A DNA stretch of 27,791 nt from Fomitopsis serialis (lineage: Eukaryota; Basidiomycota; Agaricomycetes; Polyporales; Fomitopsidaceae). The stretch lies in the NCBI RefSeq assembly GCF_022376445.1, contig NW_025955434.1:1-27791 (forward strand). The letters run 5' to 3'. Positions 10,301 through 19,826 of this stretch are shown piece by piece. The notes under the pieces were generated by a model. That model ran no database searches, was not told the DNA's origin, and saw only the letters and a list, made by a program, of their open reading frames with translations. Within the stretch, counting starts at the first letter, position 1; every line of letters starts with the position of its first letter. The translations under genes were made by a program, and so were the position numbers.

Positions 10301-11576
10301 TCGATGTTTTGAGTAAGAAGTGAGTACGTCTCTGGGTCCCGGTGATTCAATACTGATTTGGAACATTCAGACTATGGCCAACCCTGAAAACCTCCAAGCC
10401 TCAGCCGGGCGCATACGCTGACTTCATAGACCAAGTTCGAAAGCGCAAAGACCGACTACCTCCTTCAAGCAGCGGCGTCTCCGTCGACTCCATAATTACG
10501 GAAGCAGTTCGACAGGCTATTCAACAAGCGAGCTTCACGAAGTATACCCCTACCGCCTACCCGTACTATTCCTACACTACAACGTCAGCTAACAGCACTC
10601 ACCAAAACCGTACGCGAACACTGGAACTTCTCCGGTTATGCCTCACGACTGGAAATAAAGCGTCATGTAGTCTCGTTTTCAAGCGACTGCTGGACTCGTC
10701 CTTCAACACACGAGAATATGTGGAGAACGTCCTCATCCCGTTTCTTCCTGAGCTTCGTCAATTCTTGACCACCAACCGTATCGCCCTGTCGGATGCGCCG
10801 TTCAACAACGTGTTCAAGTCGATCGTTATGCTCTGGGCGAACAAGGTCCTCGGTCCAAAACCAACCGAGATGGCGAATTCCGTGATCACTAAGTTGCAAA
10901 GTCACGGCTGCAAGTGCGCACATTGCGTCCAGGTCTTCAACTTCCTCACGTCCAGCGCCGACAAATCGTGCCGCATGGAGAGAATAGGTGCACCTAAGAG
11001 GAAGCATGTCGAGCAGGAGCTCAATAAATATGCGCGGACCGCCGCAACGTGGTCTATGATACCGGGCAGCCCACAGGGCTTGACGGTGAGTGCGCCCGAT
11101 TGTTTGCGAATTGCATAGCCTAATTCCCATGCGCACAGGTTACGAAAGCCGATTCCATATATCTACCGGTTCAGTGGAAAGCAACTCAAGCCAGAAGTGC
11201 GGCTATCTTGAACTCCGTTTCCGCGAATGCAACAGACTTGCAGAAGATATTTGGTCCAGACCACCAGGTGATCATGGATCTGTTGGCTGGGCGTGTTCGA
11301 ACTCTTGCGACAGCACCGTCCAGGCTCCAGAGTGCAACTGCGACCTCCTCGGCCTCTGTGGCTGGTTCCGCTCGCATGCCATCAGGCGCCTCAGCCGCTG
11401 CTCCCGGAGCAACGAACGCGACGCCAGGTCTGAATACGAGTGGCAGCTCGTCTATGGCCTCCCATGCCCCCAATGCCGTTGTTCCTGCACTCTCACAAGT
11501 GGCCCGGAAGCGGAAGAGGGATCATACGGCCTCAGGTACTATCATTGACTTGACTGATGATGAACTTCTGACGTAG
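7351..11576 (+). CDS. Large 2OG-Fe(II) dioxygenase (P4H-like) with SIM tail, unit 1
   Basis: Predicted iron and 2-oxoglutarate dependent hydroxylase of unknown substrate, probably nuclear. Exons: 7351-7485, 7542-7799, 7852-7991, 8041-8058, 8111-8753, 8825-8956, 9014-9035, 9088-9436, 9488-9721, 9777-10319, 10371-11085, 11139-11576; about 1208 aa. Order: acidic start (SDEEEDSDDSGND); a double-stranded beta-helix domain with HFLPHVDTEK (iron ligands His182 and Asp184), VVVLPSKYTGGE, then DVMHEIKPITSGYRLALSYN (distal His240, 2OG-binding Arg250). WYRRTVLIIWP marks the domain's C-terminal side. A long helical part of unknown function follows, with GCKCAHC and PKRKHVE near residues 1020-1050. The Ala/Ser/Pro-rich tail ends RKRKRDHTASGTIIDLTDD, a basic patch plus SUMO-interacting-type motif. 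Exons of 18 and 22 nt are supported by identical lengths in unit 2. The start is uncertain: no ATG lies upstream in frame, and a 5' exon may be missing. Confidence 0.8.
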
Positions 11577-12197
11577 TTCTAATGCATGACATCTCCCTTA
11601 GGTTCTTGACAAGCTTCTTCATATCTTGGTATTGACATCGCCTCGTGCGTAGTGCTAATGTACATCGGATATGTATAATCAATGTTTTCGTCGGATCTAG
11701 GCTCTGCAGCCGGACTGTTGTCGCTGCCGAGTTGAGTACCACGTTCATTGGCAACCCCATGAGTGCTTGTGCTGTATTGCATGAAACGTCTGACAAGTAC
11801 TTACTATGCGCTGCGTGATGCTACTCCGAGGCTCGGCGACGGTAACGTTTGACGCGATTGTCACATATCACGTTGTATGAACGACACGACGCGTGACAAA
11901 TGCGGCCTGGGGCCCTTTCCTTGAGGTTGTGGTAGCGTTGACATGAAGCGACGTTGTCAAATCTCTCATAGCCCCACTCTCTTACGAAGGCATTCCCCGA
12001 CACTATTCAGCCTGATTCTGGCCCAGCTTGACTTCACTGCGACGTGCTAGCCCGGGTCGACTTGTGGTCCGTGAAGGCTGCCATCTGGCCATAAGTAACA
12101 CTGGTGTCTTGACCCTTGACTGCGCATTCAAAAGAGGACAAAAGTACTACGTCCGGAAATCGGACGGCTCAAGTGGCACACAATCTTGCGCGCGAAA
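11577..12197. other. Intergenic region between units 1 and 2
   Basis: About 620 bp of 3' flank of unit 1 and 5' flank of unit 2. GTATAATCAATG near 11671 faintly recalls the GTATAATGCG blocks in the 3' flanks of units 2 and 3. No exon or structured element stands out. Confidence 0.5.
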
Positions 12198-15100
12198 ATG
12201 TCCACCAACATGTCAGTAGATGAAACACCGGACGGAGTTGTCATACTCGACGGCACTGGTTTGGAGGGTGGAGAGACTGCTGAGATGCACGACTGCGGCG
12301 AAGGTATGAATCGTCGCTTGGATGTGACCGTCACTTATCTTTCCTCAGTGGATGGGCAGCTCGTTCTTGAAGACTCGGAAGAGAGCAACGACGGACATAG
12401 CCCAGTCGCTCGCTATTCCCCAGATTCGTATGTAAGCCCACGTCGACGTCTGCAGAAGCGCGATCCTAGCTTGAACACAATCGGTCTGTACCACACGCAC
12501 GATACACGTCAATTCTACTAACGGGCCGGAAGACGTGGAGCTGAATACTGAGAACATGGTCACTTCGGGATCAGACAGTGACGACGATGAGCTACATGTC
12601 CTAGATCAATCTATGGACATACGCGTGAGTTAAATGTTTTACAACACAGCCTATGCCTCGCTTACATGACTCACAACAGGCGAGTTTGGAGACCGTCCTT
12701 AACGGCGACCTTGCCGAGTCTTTCAAGGGCTCATACGCGTTCAATTGCACGTACACCGATGCGCCCAATCCTGGATTGCACTTATCTGCCAACAATATCG
12801 GTATTATCGGCCTCCCGCTGAGTCAAAGAGAGGCAAAGGTTGTCATGTCGGGTTGCCGTCCAGCGACAAAGCGAAGTGCGGGAGACATAGCATGTGGTGC
12901 ATGGGTAATGGATGCTAGTCAGGTAACTAGTACATCTCCACTGAGTGCGGAATGAAGAATTCATTGCGCGGCCCAGGTGCTTTTGAGAAATTCGGCATGG
13001 GAGGGATTTATCCAGCGCGTCGTTGGGGATGCGTGTGCAGCATTTGGCGTTGACGTCGAAGAGAGTGAGCCGCGTTGTGAATTTTCTCAGATGTTGTTCT
13101 ATGAAGCGGGTGCACAGTGCGTAGTACGCCAATATGATATCATGACTGAACCTGACTTTCTCCTAGCTGTTTACCTGACGAGCCGTGAGGTGTCTCGTCC
13201 ATTCACCCGCTCGTCCTTTCTCATGTTGCTTCCTCTAACAGCATAGACAAATCAAACGACGTGTTCGCCATCATTCACGTTGTACTACCCTCAGAGTTCA
13301 CAGGGGGCGCCTTGCAGGTCTTGCATGAATCACAGCGTACCGTGTTGAACGGATGCGCTGACAGCGCTCTCAAGACCACAGTACACTCCTGGCATGCGGA
13401 TGCTATTCATGAACTGCAGCCAATAACCAGCGGCTATCGACTTGCGCTCTCCTACAACATACTGCACGCGCCGAATGCACCCAGACCCACACTATCCAAT
13501 GATTCAGCTGCTATTGCAGAACTGCGGCACGTTTTGCTCTCCTGGAAGCAGAGCACCAGTGCCGATACGCCGCGGAAGATTGTCTATCTACTTGACCATC
13601 ATTATCCCCAGGCTGACCTCAAGGCCAGTAGCTTGAAGGGGCCCGATGCTCACAAACTGTCCCTGTTAAGATTACTAGCCCAGCAACATGGATTTTGCCT
13701 CGGATTGGCCACCTTTGAGCGTTACCTCTACGGCCGCTTAGAAGACAATAGCTACCGTCTTATCAACGGTGTATCAGACTTTGACGATGTCTACGACGAA
13801 AGTACTTGTATTTCCGACCTTGTCAATGTGAGTCAAGGAGCAGACGACCGTCCGCAAACTACTGATGATGTTCCTAGCTGGATGGAGATCCCCTACAGTC
13901 TGAAGTAGAGTTCGTCGAAGAGTACATGATACCCGAGGACCCAGTGGCAACGGTGGAGTCTGGAGCTCATGATGAACAAACTTGCGATGAATCTGGGGGC
14001 GATGTACGCACTCTCTGTTTATTCAACCATTCTGCTTGATTATCTCAATCGACGTTTGCAGGAATTGGATTTTGTGAAGCGATGTAATCTACCATCGTTG
14101 CTACCCGAAACCTTTGCTGACAAGACTGATATACAGGGTATCGCCGCACTGCCCTCGTAATCTGGCCTCGTCAGTTCGATCTTAACAAGACATTCGAGGA
14201 CGACATATCCTCAATGGCCAAAGAGCTCGCTGAGGCTGGGTCGGGTGCACTACGCAAACGGGAGCGTGAACTGGTTGAATTTCTCTTCAATCTTGCGCAA
14301 GCCCACACAGAGAAGAAAGACGAAGTTGCACGAGCTGTGTGCGCTGCCGCTTCTTTTTGTCAAGACTTCGAACTCTGGAAGCGCGCAGCTTCATTATGCG
14401 AAGCCACAGTCAAGGCCCTTGGAACGGATATTGTGCTCCGCTCAGTCGAATCGTTTGGCTTCCAGTTTCTGCTACCCATGTACGCCCTTCTCACTCTCGT
14501 ATGTCGCTTGCGATCGCATGTTGTCTAATGTCCCTTTCTTACAGGTTGGAGGAAATGGTGCTGATGGAGGTAGACAACATCGCCCTCTTTCGGCTCTTCG
14601 ACGCACTAGAGAACTGGGCAATGACAAACCAAGCAGTGCCGAAGCAGGACGTCCTAGACTGGGTCAGCGACCAGCGTATATTAGCGATGAACCATCTCGC
14701 GAAACCGACAACAGACGATTGCCAGGCTTTGCTATGTGCGGCTTTGAGATATGGTGGCATAACAGCACTGCAGGACACGTATGTCGTCTGGTTCAGTGCA
14801 CCTTAGTATGAGGCTAACGGCGATGCGGCTTCAGGGTCGTGCCTCAGTTGAGCAGGATATCTGACCCCGACTTCCTCTTATCTTTCGCCGAGTCACTGAG
14901 ACAGGAGAAGCTCAAGCCGGAGGTTTCCCTCGAAGACCAGGTCAAGATCTCAACTATGTGCGTAGACATCCTCTCTGCCGCGATTCGACGAGCGGACTTC
15001 TCCAAAGCAACCAAATCCGAGACCGTTAAATTCGGCCATGCTCCGTATACACGAGAAGAACGAGTCCCCGACCCAGCTATAGCTATGACCTACGTCGATG

Positions 15101-17076
15101 CTTGTCTGACGACAGACAGCGACAAGCTCGTAGGACAGCTCGTTCAGAAGCTGACAGACATGCCTCATCTACACCACATGGCAGCGCGGACGCGAATGAA
15201 ACAAGTCCTGATGCCTCTGATTCCCCTGGTCAAGGAGAAGGTCAGGGCACGTCCCGCGAATGCACCTGCACTCCCTAGCATCACCGGGCTCTACGAAAAA
15301 ACAGTGCAATTGTATCTCCAGACTTGGCCCCCTCAAACCGCTCCCACCAAGGACGATCTCGTATGGCTCGTTCAGACCTCCATCGTCTACTGTGGTGGCA
15401 TCGATTTTCTCGAGAAACAGTGAGTGGCCGCGTAACTCGTGTCATGCTTACCATTCTCTCAACTACTTGCGTCCCTTAGAATATGGCCTGCATTGTCAAG
15501 CGTGGCATACGCCGACAATGCGATGCTAGAACTCATTGATCTTCTGCGCGTGCATGCCCACGTACTCCCTGCGTCAAGGAGGGGCTCATCTATACAGTCT
15601 CTGACCTTGAAAGCGGTACGCTGCATGATCAAGAGAGCCAACTTCGGGGCAGGCGCGAAGCCACAAGCTCGTTTCTTCACGTCTATCCGCCGCGTGGAAG
15701 AGCCAGACGTCATCAAAGCTATTGAGCTTCTCTCACTATGTCACAAAACCGATTGCATGACTTCCTGCTCCCTTCTCTTCAGGCAGCTGCTTGCGCCGCC
15801 TTCTATCTCTCCGGAGTACATTGAGCACATCCTGGTCCCGTTCATACCCGCGCTCCGGCAATTTCTGCTGGAGAAAGGCCTGTCCTTGTCCGACGAGCCC
15901 TGCAACGCGGTCTTCAAGACTATCCTTATGCTTTGGGCGAAGCACGTCCTTGGACCCAAGCCCAACGACACCCCGGCGGACATGATGCTCATGTTACAGA
16001 GCCACAGATGCACGTGCACGGAGTGTACGCAGGCGTTCCAGTTCTTGACGAGCGGCGAAGACAAGGAACGCCAGATGTACAGGATAGGCGCGGCAAAGAG
16101 GAAGCACGTCGAGACGCAGCTGACCGCGTATGCACGGCGGTGCGCTACCTGGACACCGATCCGGACTTCCCCACAAGGGCTAACGGTGTGTCTTTGTATG
16201 ATGACGCACTATGTATATCCATGCTGACGAAGAGCCGCGTAGATTACCAAAGGCGATGTCATCTACAGGCCTGTGAAGTGGAAGGCGAACATAGCGAAAG
16301 TCCCTCAATTGCTCGCGTCAATCAGCCTAGACAACGAGGAGTTGCGAAGGATCCTCGGGCCTGACTATCAAGTGATCATGGACATGATGGACGGGCGTAT
16401 GCCAGAGACCGCCGCCAATACGACAATTCCTAGCCGCTTAGGAAACGGGCAGTACGTGCCCAATCAGTCTTCTTCGGTACAGTCAACCTCTTCTCTGCCG
16501 CAAGGTGTAGCTTCGGGGTCGGTCACCTCTACTCATCCTACCAAGTCAGCCCCGTCGATCTCTGCATCCGTTGCTCAGTCGGCTACTTCGGCCGGACGCA
16601 CTCAGACTTCCATCGCTCCGCCGCCTGCTTCTACACGCCCTATCGTTCCAGTGTCAAGCGCGGGACAAGCCGCGGCGCCCCTGACTGTCATCCGGAGGAC
16701 CAAACAAGCCGCGAGGAAGTCTGCCTACGGACGTCCTCCGGGCCTCGTACCACCGACCAATACGACGCCCGCACGTCCTGCTACTAGAGGCCCTGCCCAG
16801 CCAGCGTCCACGTTGCCATCTGTTCTTGTCCGCGAGCCGGATATAGTCGACTTGTCTGCCCCTCGAATGGTCGCACCCCGTAAACAATCTGCCAGGAAGT
16901 CTGCATACCTATATCCTCCACGCCTCGCAGGCTCGACCAGTGTAGCGTCCGCACAACCCGCTGCCAGTATGCAATCTTCTGCATCTGCGACCGCGTTGAC
17001 GTCTCCGAATCGCAAACGCAAGCGGGCTCGGGTGTCGTACGATACCTCCGATGTAATCGACCTGACTGATGATTAG
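12198..17076 (+). CDS. 2OG-Fe(II) dioxygenase-like protein lacking iron ligands, unit 2
   Basis: Tandem paralogue of unit 1, predicted pseudo-enzyme. Exons: 12198-12303, 12349-12431, 12541-12624, 12680-12922, 12977-13116, 13167-13184, 13242-13827, 13878-14003, 14062-14083, 14137-14479, 14545-14778, 14835-15419, 15480-16185, 16243-17076; about 1369 aa. Exons of 140, 18, 22 and 234 nt have exactly the same length as in unit 1. The micro-exon that gives FLPHVD in unit 1 reads CLPDEP here (residues 220-225), so both proximal iron ligands are replaced, whereas VVLPSEFTGG and AIHELQPITSGYR (distal His281, Arg291) remain. RCTCTEC and AKRKHVE match the unit 1 C-x-C-x2-C block. The longer Ser/Thr/Ala/Pro tail has two KQxARKSAYxxPP motifs and ends NRKRKRARVSYDTSDVIDLTDD. 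Splicing of exons 2-3 is least certain; the first intron (48 nt) is a multiple of three and could be retained. Confidence 0.82.
16700..16926 (+). repeat. Two copies of a KQxARKSAYxxPP motif in the unit 2 tail
   Basis: 16700-16746 encodes TKQAARKSAYGRPPGL and 16879-16926 encodes RKQSARKSAYLYPPRL. A related AQKTAYxxPPAG occurs twice in unit 3 but not in unit 1. It lies in a disordered Pro/Ser/Thr-rich region, so it may be a short linear motif. Confidence 0.65.
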
Positions 17077-17548
17077 GTGACGTCCGCCGTCGTTGCGTCC
17101 TTCTGGATCTGCTGTCTTGCTTTGGTAAACCCTTTATCGTGAGATACATCCTGTACAGTGTACGAGTCGTGTATAATGCGCACATCAGTCTTGCCTGAAG
17201 GCTTCCCCCGGCCATGGTTACAGATATTTAGCGATACCTCGCCGAGATGGTATGTTGACTGTGGGTTGACAATGTTGATGGCTCGTCTCTCTGTTCATCG
17301 TTTACGTGGTGAAGTCTCATTGGCTTAAGTCAAGGTCCAGGATCCTGGAGCTTGACTTAAGTTTTACAACTGGACTTCGATGGCGTCGAATCACGTCGCT
17401 GTTCGCGCGTCACGGTCGCGCCATTGAATAGCTTCCTCCCTCGCTCCTCCCATCTGCCTCTTCTTAAGCTTCACTGGTTACACGCGCATGCGAGGGTATA
17501 TGTGGATCATACAACGGTCGGGGCAATCTAGGGCAATTCTCTGTCGCG
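17077..17548. other. Intergenic region between unit 2 and the truncated unit 3
   Basis: It holds the 3' flank of unit 2, including GAGATACATCCT and GTATAATGCGCACATC (about 17141-17186), which recur after unit 3, and a 38-bp palindrome. Homology to the dioxygenase family resumes near 17549. No gene seen. Confidence 0.55.
17324..17361. repeat. 38-bp near-perfect palindrome
   Basis: CTTAAGTCAAG, G, TCCAGGATCCTGGA, G, CTTGACTTAAG: a continuous palindrome with no loop, broken only by one G-G pair. It lies just before the point where the truncated third copy of the array begins, so it may mark a rearrangement junction, or it may be a protein-binding site. Confidence 0.85.
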
Positions 17549-17989
17549 GTCAGATGTACAGGCGCGAAGAGGAGGCACGTGGATCCGTAACAAATGAACG
17601 CGTTTATATGCGCGGCGGTGCGCTAGCTGTTGGTCCGAGTCCTCGAACACCAATCACAACCTCCCAACAACTGTGAGTCTTCGTGAGACGAGGCAGCGTG
17701 TGTAACTGCGCTGACGAAGCGTGCGTAGATCACAAAAGACCAGCATATCATCCACTGGGCTGTGCGGTGGAAGTTGACAAGGCCCGTGTCGCTCCCTCAG
17801 CCTGGCACCCCAGAGAACCAGGAGCTGCGGAGGACCCTCAGCGAAGGCTATTGAGTTATTGTGTCAGTGGACACGACGAGTACACTTATGCCAAAAGCCG
17901 TCACGGATTCGAGGACGCGTCGTTCAACGCCTTACAACTTGCGACCTCGACCGGGCCGCCCTGCACCAACGCTCGCTCCTGTGTCATGG

Positions 17990-18175
17990 CAACCGCTGGC
18001 TTCACACTCATCGGTTTCCTCTGCCCGATCGGCGCCGTCGACTTCTGCAGCTATGTTATACCAGCCGTTGCGTTCACGCTCATCATTCTCCTCTGATTCC
18101 ACCAGTTCGGCGCCGTCGACTTCTGCAGCTATGTTATACCAGCCGTTGTATTCACGTTCATCGGTCTCCTCCGCA
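17990..18175 (+). repeat. About 2.5 tandem 78-bp units in unit 3
   Basis: Units starting near 17990, 18061 and 18139 encode QPLASHSSVSSARSAPSTSA, QPLRSRSSFSSDSTSS and QPLYSRSSVSSA, with the shared APSTSAAMLY. The 39 bases from TCGGCGCCGTCGACTTCTGC at 18029 recur exactly 78 bp later at 18107, so the expansion looks recent and frame-preserving (26 codons). Confidence 0.85.
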
Positions 18176-18304
18176 GCGCAACCTGCCGCCTCGGACGAAC
18201 GTGTCGACTATGATGATCCCATGAGTTCCCCCGAGCCGTCTGACCTTGAGTCATTAGCCCCGGGCCGGGATGCATACGGGTTTCTTTCACCGGTTCCACA
18301 GGCA

Positions 18305-18895
18305 ATACCAGGTATCGATCAAATCTTCATCGGCGGAACCTCAGAAGTCTATCAAATACCTGGAAGTGGGAAGGTCATGCAATTTGCCCAGAAGACAGCA
18401 TATGGCCGTCCTCCGGCGGGGTGCTCGTGCGCACAGCATAATGCTGCTAGCGACCCTGTAGGGTCAGCGTATCACGGTGGTAGCTCGCAAATTGGCCAAT
18501 CTGCAGACGGTCAGTCCGATTCGGAGCAGTCGTCTTCAGGCTCTTCGCAGATGGACGTCGACGACAACAACGACGAGGACGATGACGAGGACAACGAGGA
18601 CAACGATAATGAGGACGACAATAACGAGGACGACGACGAGGACGACGAGGAAGAAGAAGAGGAGGAAGCCTTCATTGGCAGTCGGGCGTCGTCGTCTTCT
18701 GTCGATGAAGATAGTTCTGAAGATGAGTCTCCCGGATTCCTGCCGCCGCGTGATATGTCTTTCGGTCCTGTAGCTCCAATACCAGGCTTTGACCAAATCA
18801 TGGTCGGCGGACTTGGGATGGTCATTCGAAGGCCTGGAACCGGGAAGGTGATACAGGTCGCCCAAAAGACCGCGTACAGACCCCCTCCGGCGGGC
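18305..18895 (+). repeat. Duplicated 39-residue block in unit 3
   Basis: 18305-18421 encodes IPGIDQIFIGG ... GSGKVMQFAQKTAYGRPPAG and 18779-18895 encodes IPGFDQIMVGG ... GTGKVIQVAQKTAYRPPPAG. Both are 117 nt, clearly related but diverged, and separated by the acidic run. Units 1 and 2 have no full copy; only the KxAYxxPP core is shared with unit 2. Confidence 0.85.
18550..18672 (+). repeat. GAC/GAG/AAC codon run (Asp/Glu/Asn tract)
   Basis: A purine-rich microsatellite-like run encodes DDNNDEDDDEDNEDNDNEDD and continues into EEEEEEEA. It may reflect triplet slippage; the long minus-strand Ser- and Val-rich frames at 18511-18963 are shadows of it. Confidence 0.8.
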
Positions 18896-19163
18896 CGCAG
18901 ATCGTCCACCGCGACGTCCACACAGCCATCCTCCTCTTCGTCCCCTACGCAACCCGCTACCACTTCCCGTCCACCAGGTGCACCTGCTGCTCGATACGCT
19001 GTCGCGGCGACGACGTCGCGGCCCGCTGCCAGTTCGCAGTCTGCTCAGGCTGCATCGATACCTGCACTCCGGTCGGCGCTGCGCAAGCGCAAGCAGGTGC
19101 GGATATCGTCCAATCCCCCCGATGTCAAACGTTTTTGACCTTACTGAAAATCGGGTGGTGTCC

Positions 19164-19826
19164 TATGTCGGGGTCATGGCGGTCACTGCTCGCTGCGTCT
19201 TCGTTAAAATTGCTCTGCATGGCTGTGTTTTGAATTGCTCTCAATCTCCTGTGTTACCTGTTCCGACTTTGCTCTGTGTCGCCGCGTTCTAGATCTATTC
19301 TCAATCTGTTCTGCGTCGCTCGTTCTCAATCTGCTCACAGTCTACCTAGCATCGCAACCCCTGGTTTATGAGATACATCCTTTTGTATATAATGCGTACA
19401 TCGATCCCACTACTTACAAGAATGCTTCTTCGTCGTTATGTTCCAGTCGTCATCCTAGGGAAATACTTACATCTCAGATGTGATTGTGGCTCGTGTCAAT
19501 ATAATTCATTGCTCGCGTACTGAAGCCCGAACGAGGACGGTAGCTGCCAGCGAGTAGCATCACAAGGCCTCGTGGTGTGCCGTTCCTGTGTGCGGAATGT
19601 GCGCTCGAACGACCTTGGATTCACTCCAACTCAACAGTCCGCGCGAATACGTGAACGTTTGAACATTCTGGGCTATCACACACCAGTCAGGGTATACGAT
19701 ACATTAAACTCCAAAGGGACGTATCAAAGTACTGGTAGATCTACAACACGTCATGAAGAGTCCATGAATACAAGCGTTCGTGGTCGTAACGAATCATGAG
19801 TATTCACGCGAAGCGCGTCTCTTTTC
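19164..19826. other. 3' flank of unit 3 and PMP3, no gene seen
   Basis: TTCTCAATCTG-like segments recur at about 19236-19250, 19298-19310 and 19322-19334 with CTGTGTCGCC-like spacers. GAGATACATCCT and GTATATAATGCGTACATC (about 19369-19403) match the flank of unit 2, which shows that 3' non-coding DNA was duplicated too. No convincing exon was found. Confidence 0.5.

Larger units (their letters stand above)
17549..19163 (+). pseudogene. 5'-truncated third copy (unit 3) of the dioxygenase family
   Basis: The copy starts inside the exon that corresponds to unit 2 exon 13 (QMYR, then a degraded AKRRHV-like stretch, 17549-17672), keeps the last intron (17673-17728, GT-AG) and continues ITKDQHIIHWAVRWK ... 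ELRRTLSEGY. Where unit 2 has DYQVIM this copy has GY-stop-VIV (TGA at 17852-17854). The frame then stays open to 19138, with a first ATG at 17888 (416 codons). The tail has a TRRSTPYNLRPRPGRP basic patch, internal repeats, an Asp/Glu/Asn run (about 18550-18670), and RKRKQVRISSNPPDV, after which one base shifts VFDLTE out of frame. No dioxygenase domain remains. Retained intron means DNA duplication, not retroposition. The 416-codon frame could still be translated as a small acidic nuclear protein. Confidence 0.75.

Noticed and set aside
7351..11576. Assignment of the array to the TET/JBP base-modifying dioxygenases known from mushroom genomes
   Set aside because: The iron-site context (FLPHVDTEK, later MHEIKPITSGYR) looks like the prolyl 4-hydroxylase branch, and I see no KDZ-type transposase nearby.
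17488..17676. 62-codon frame with ATG upstream of unit 3 as a new first exon
   Set aside because: The DNA from 17549 aligns to a degraded internal exon of unit 2; the reading frame differs and there is no matching splice junction.
18511..18963. Long minus-strand frames rich in Ser, Val or Arg
   Set aside because: They are the complement of the GAC/GAG/AAC run in unit 3 and have no start context, motif or splice logic of their own.
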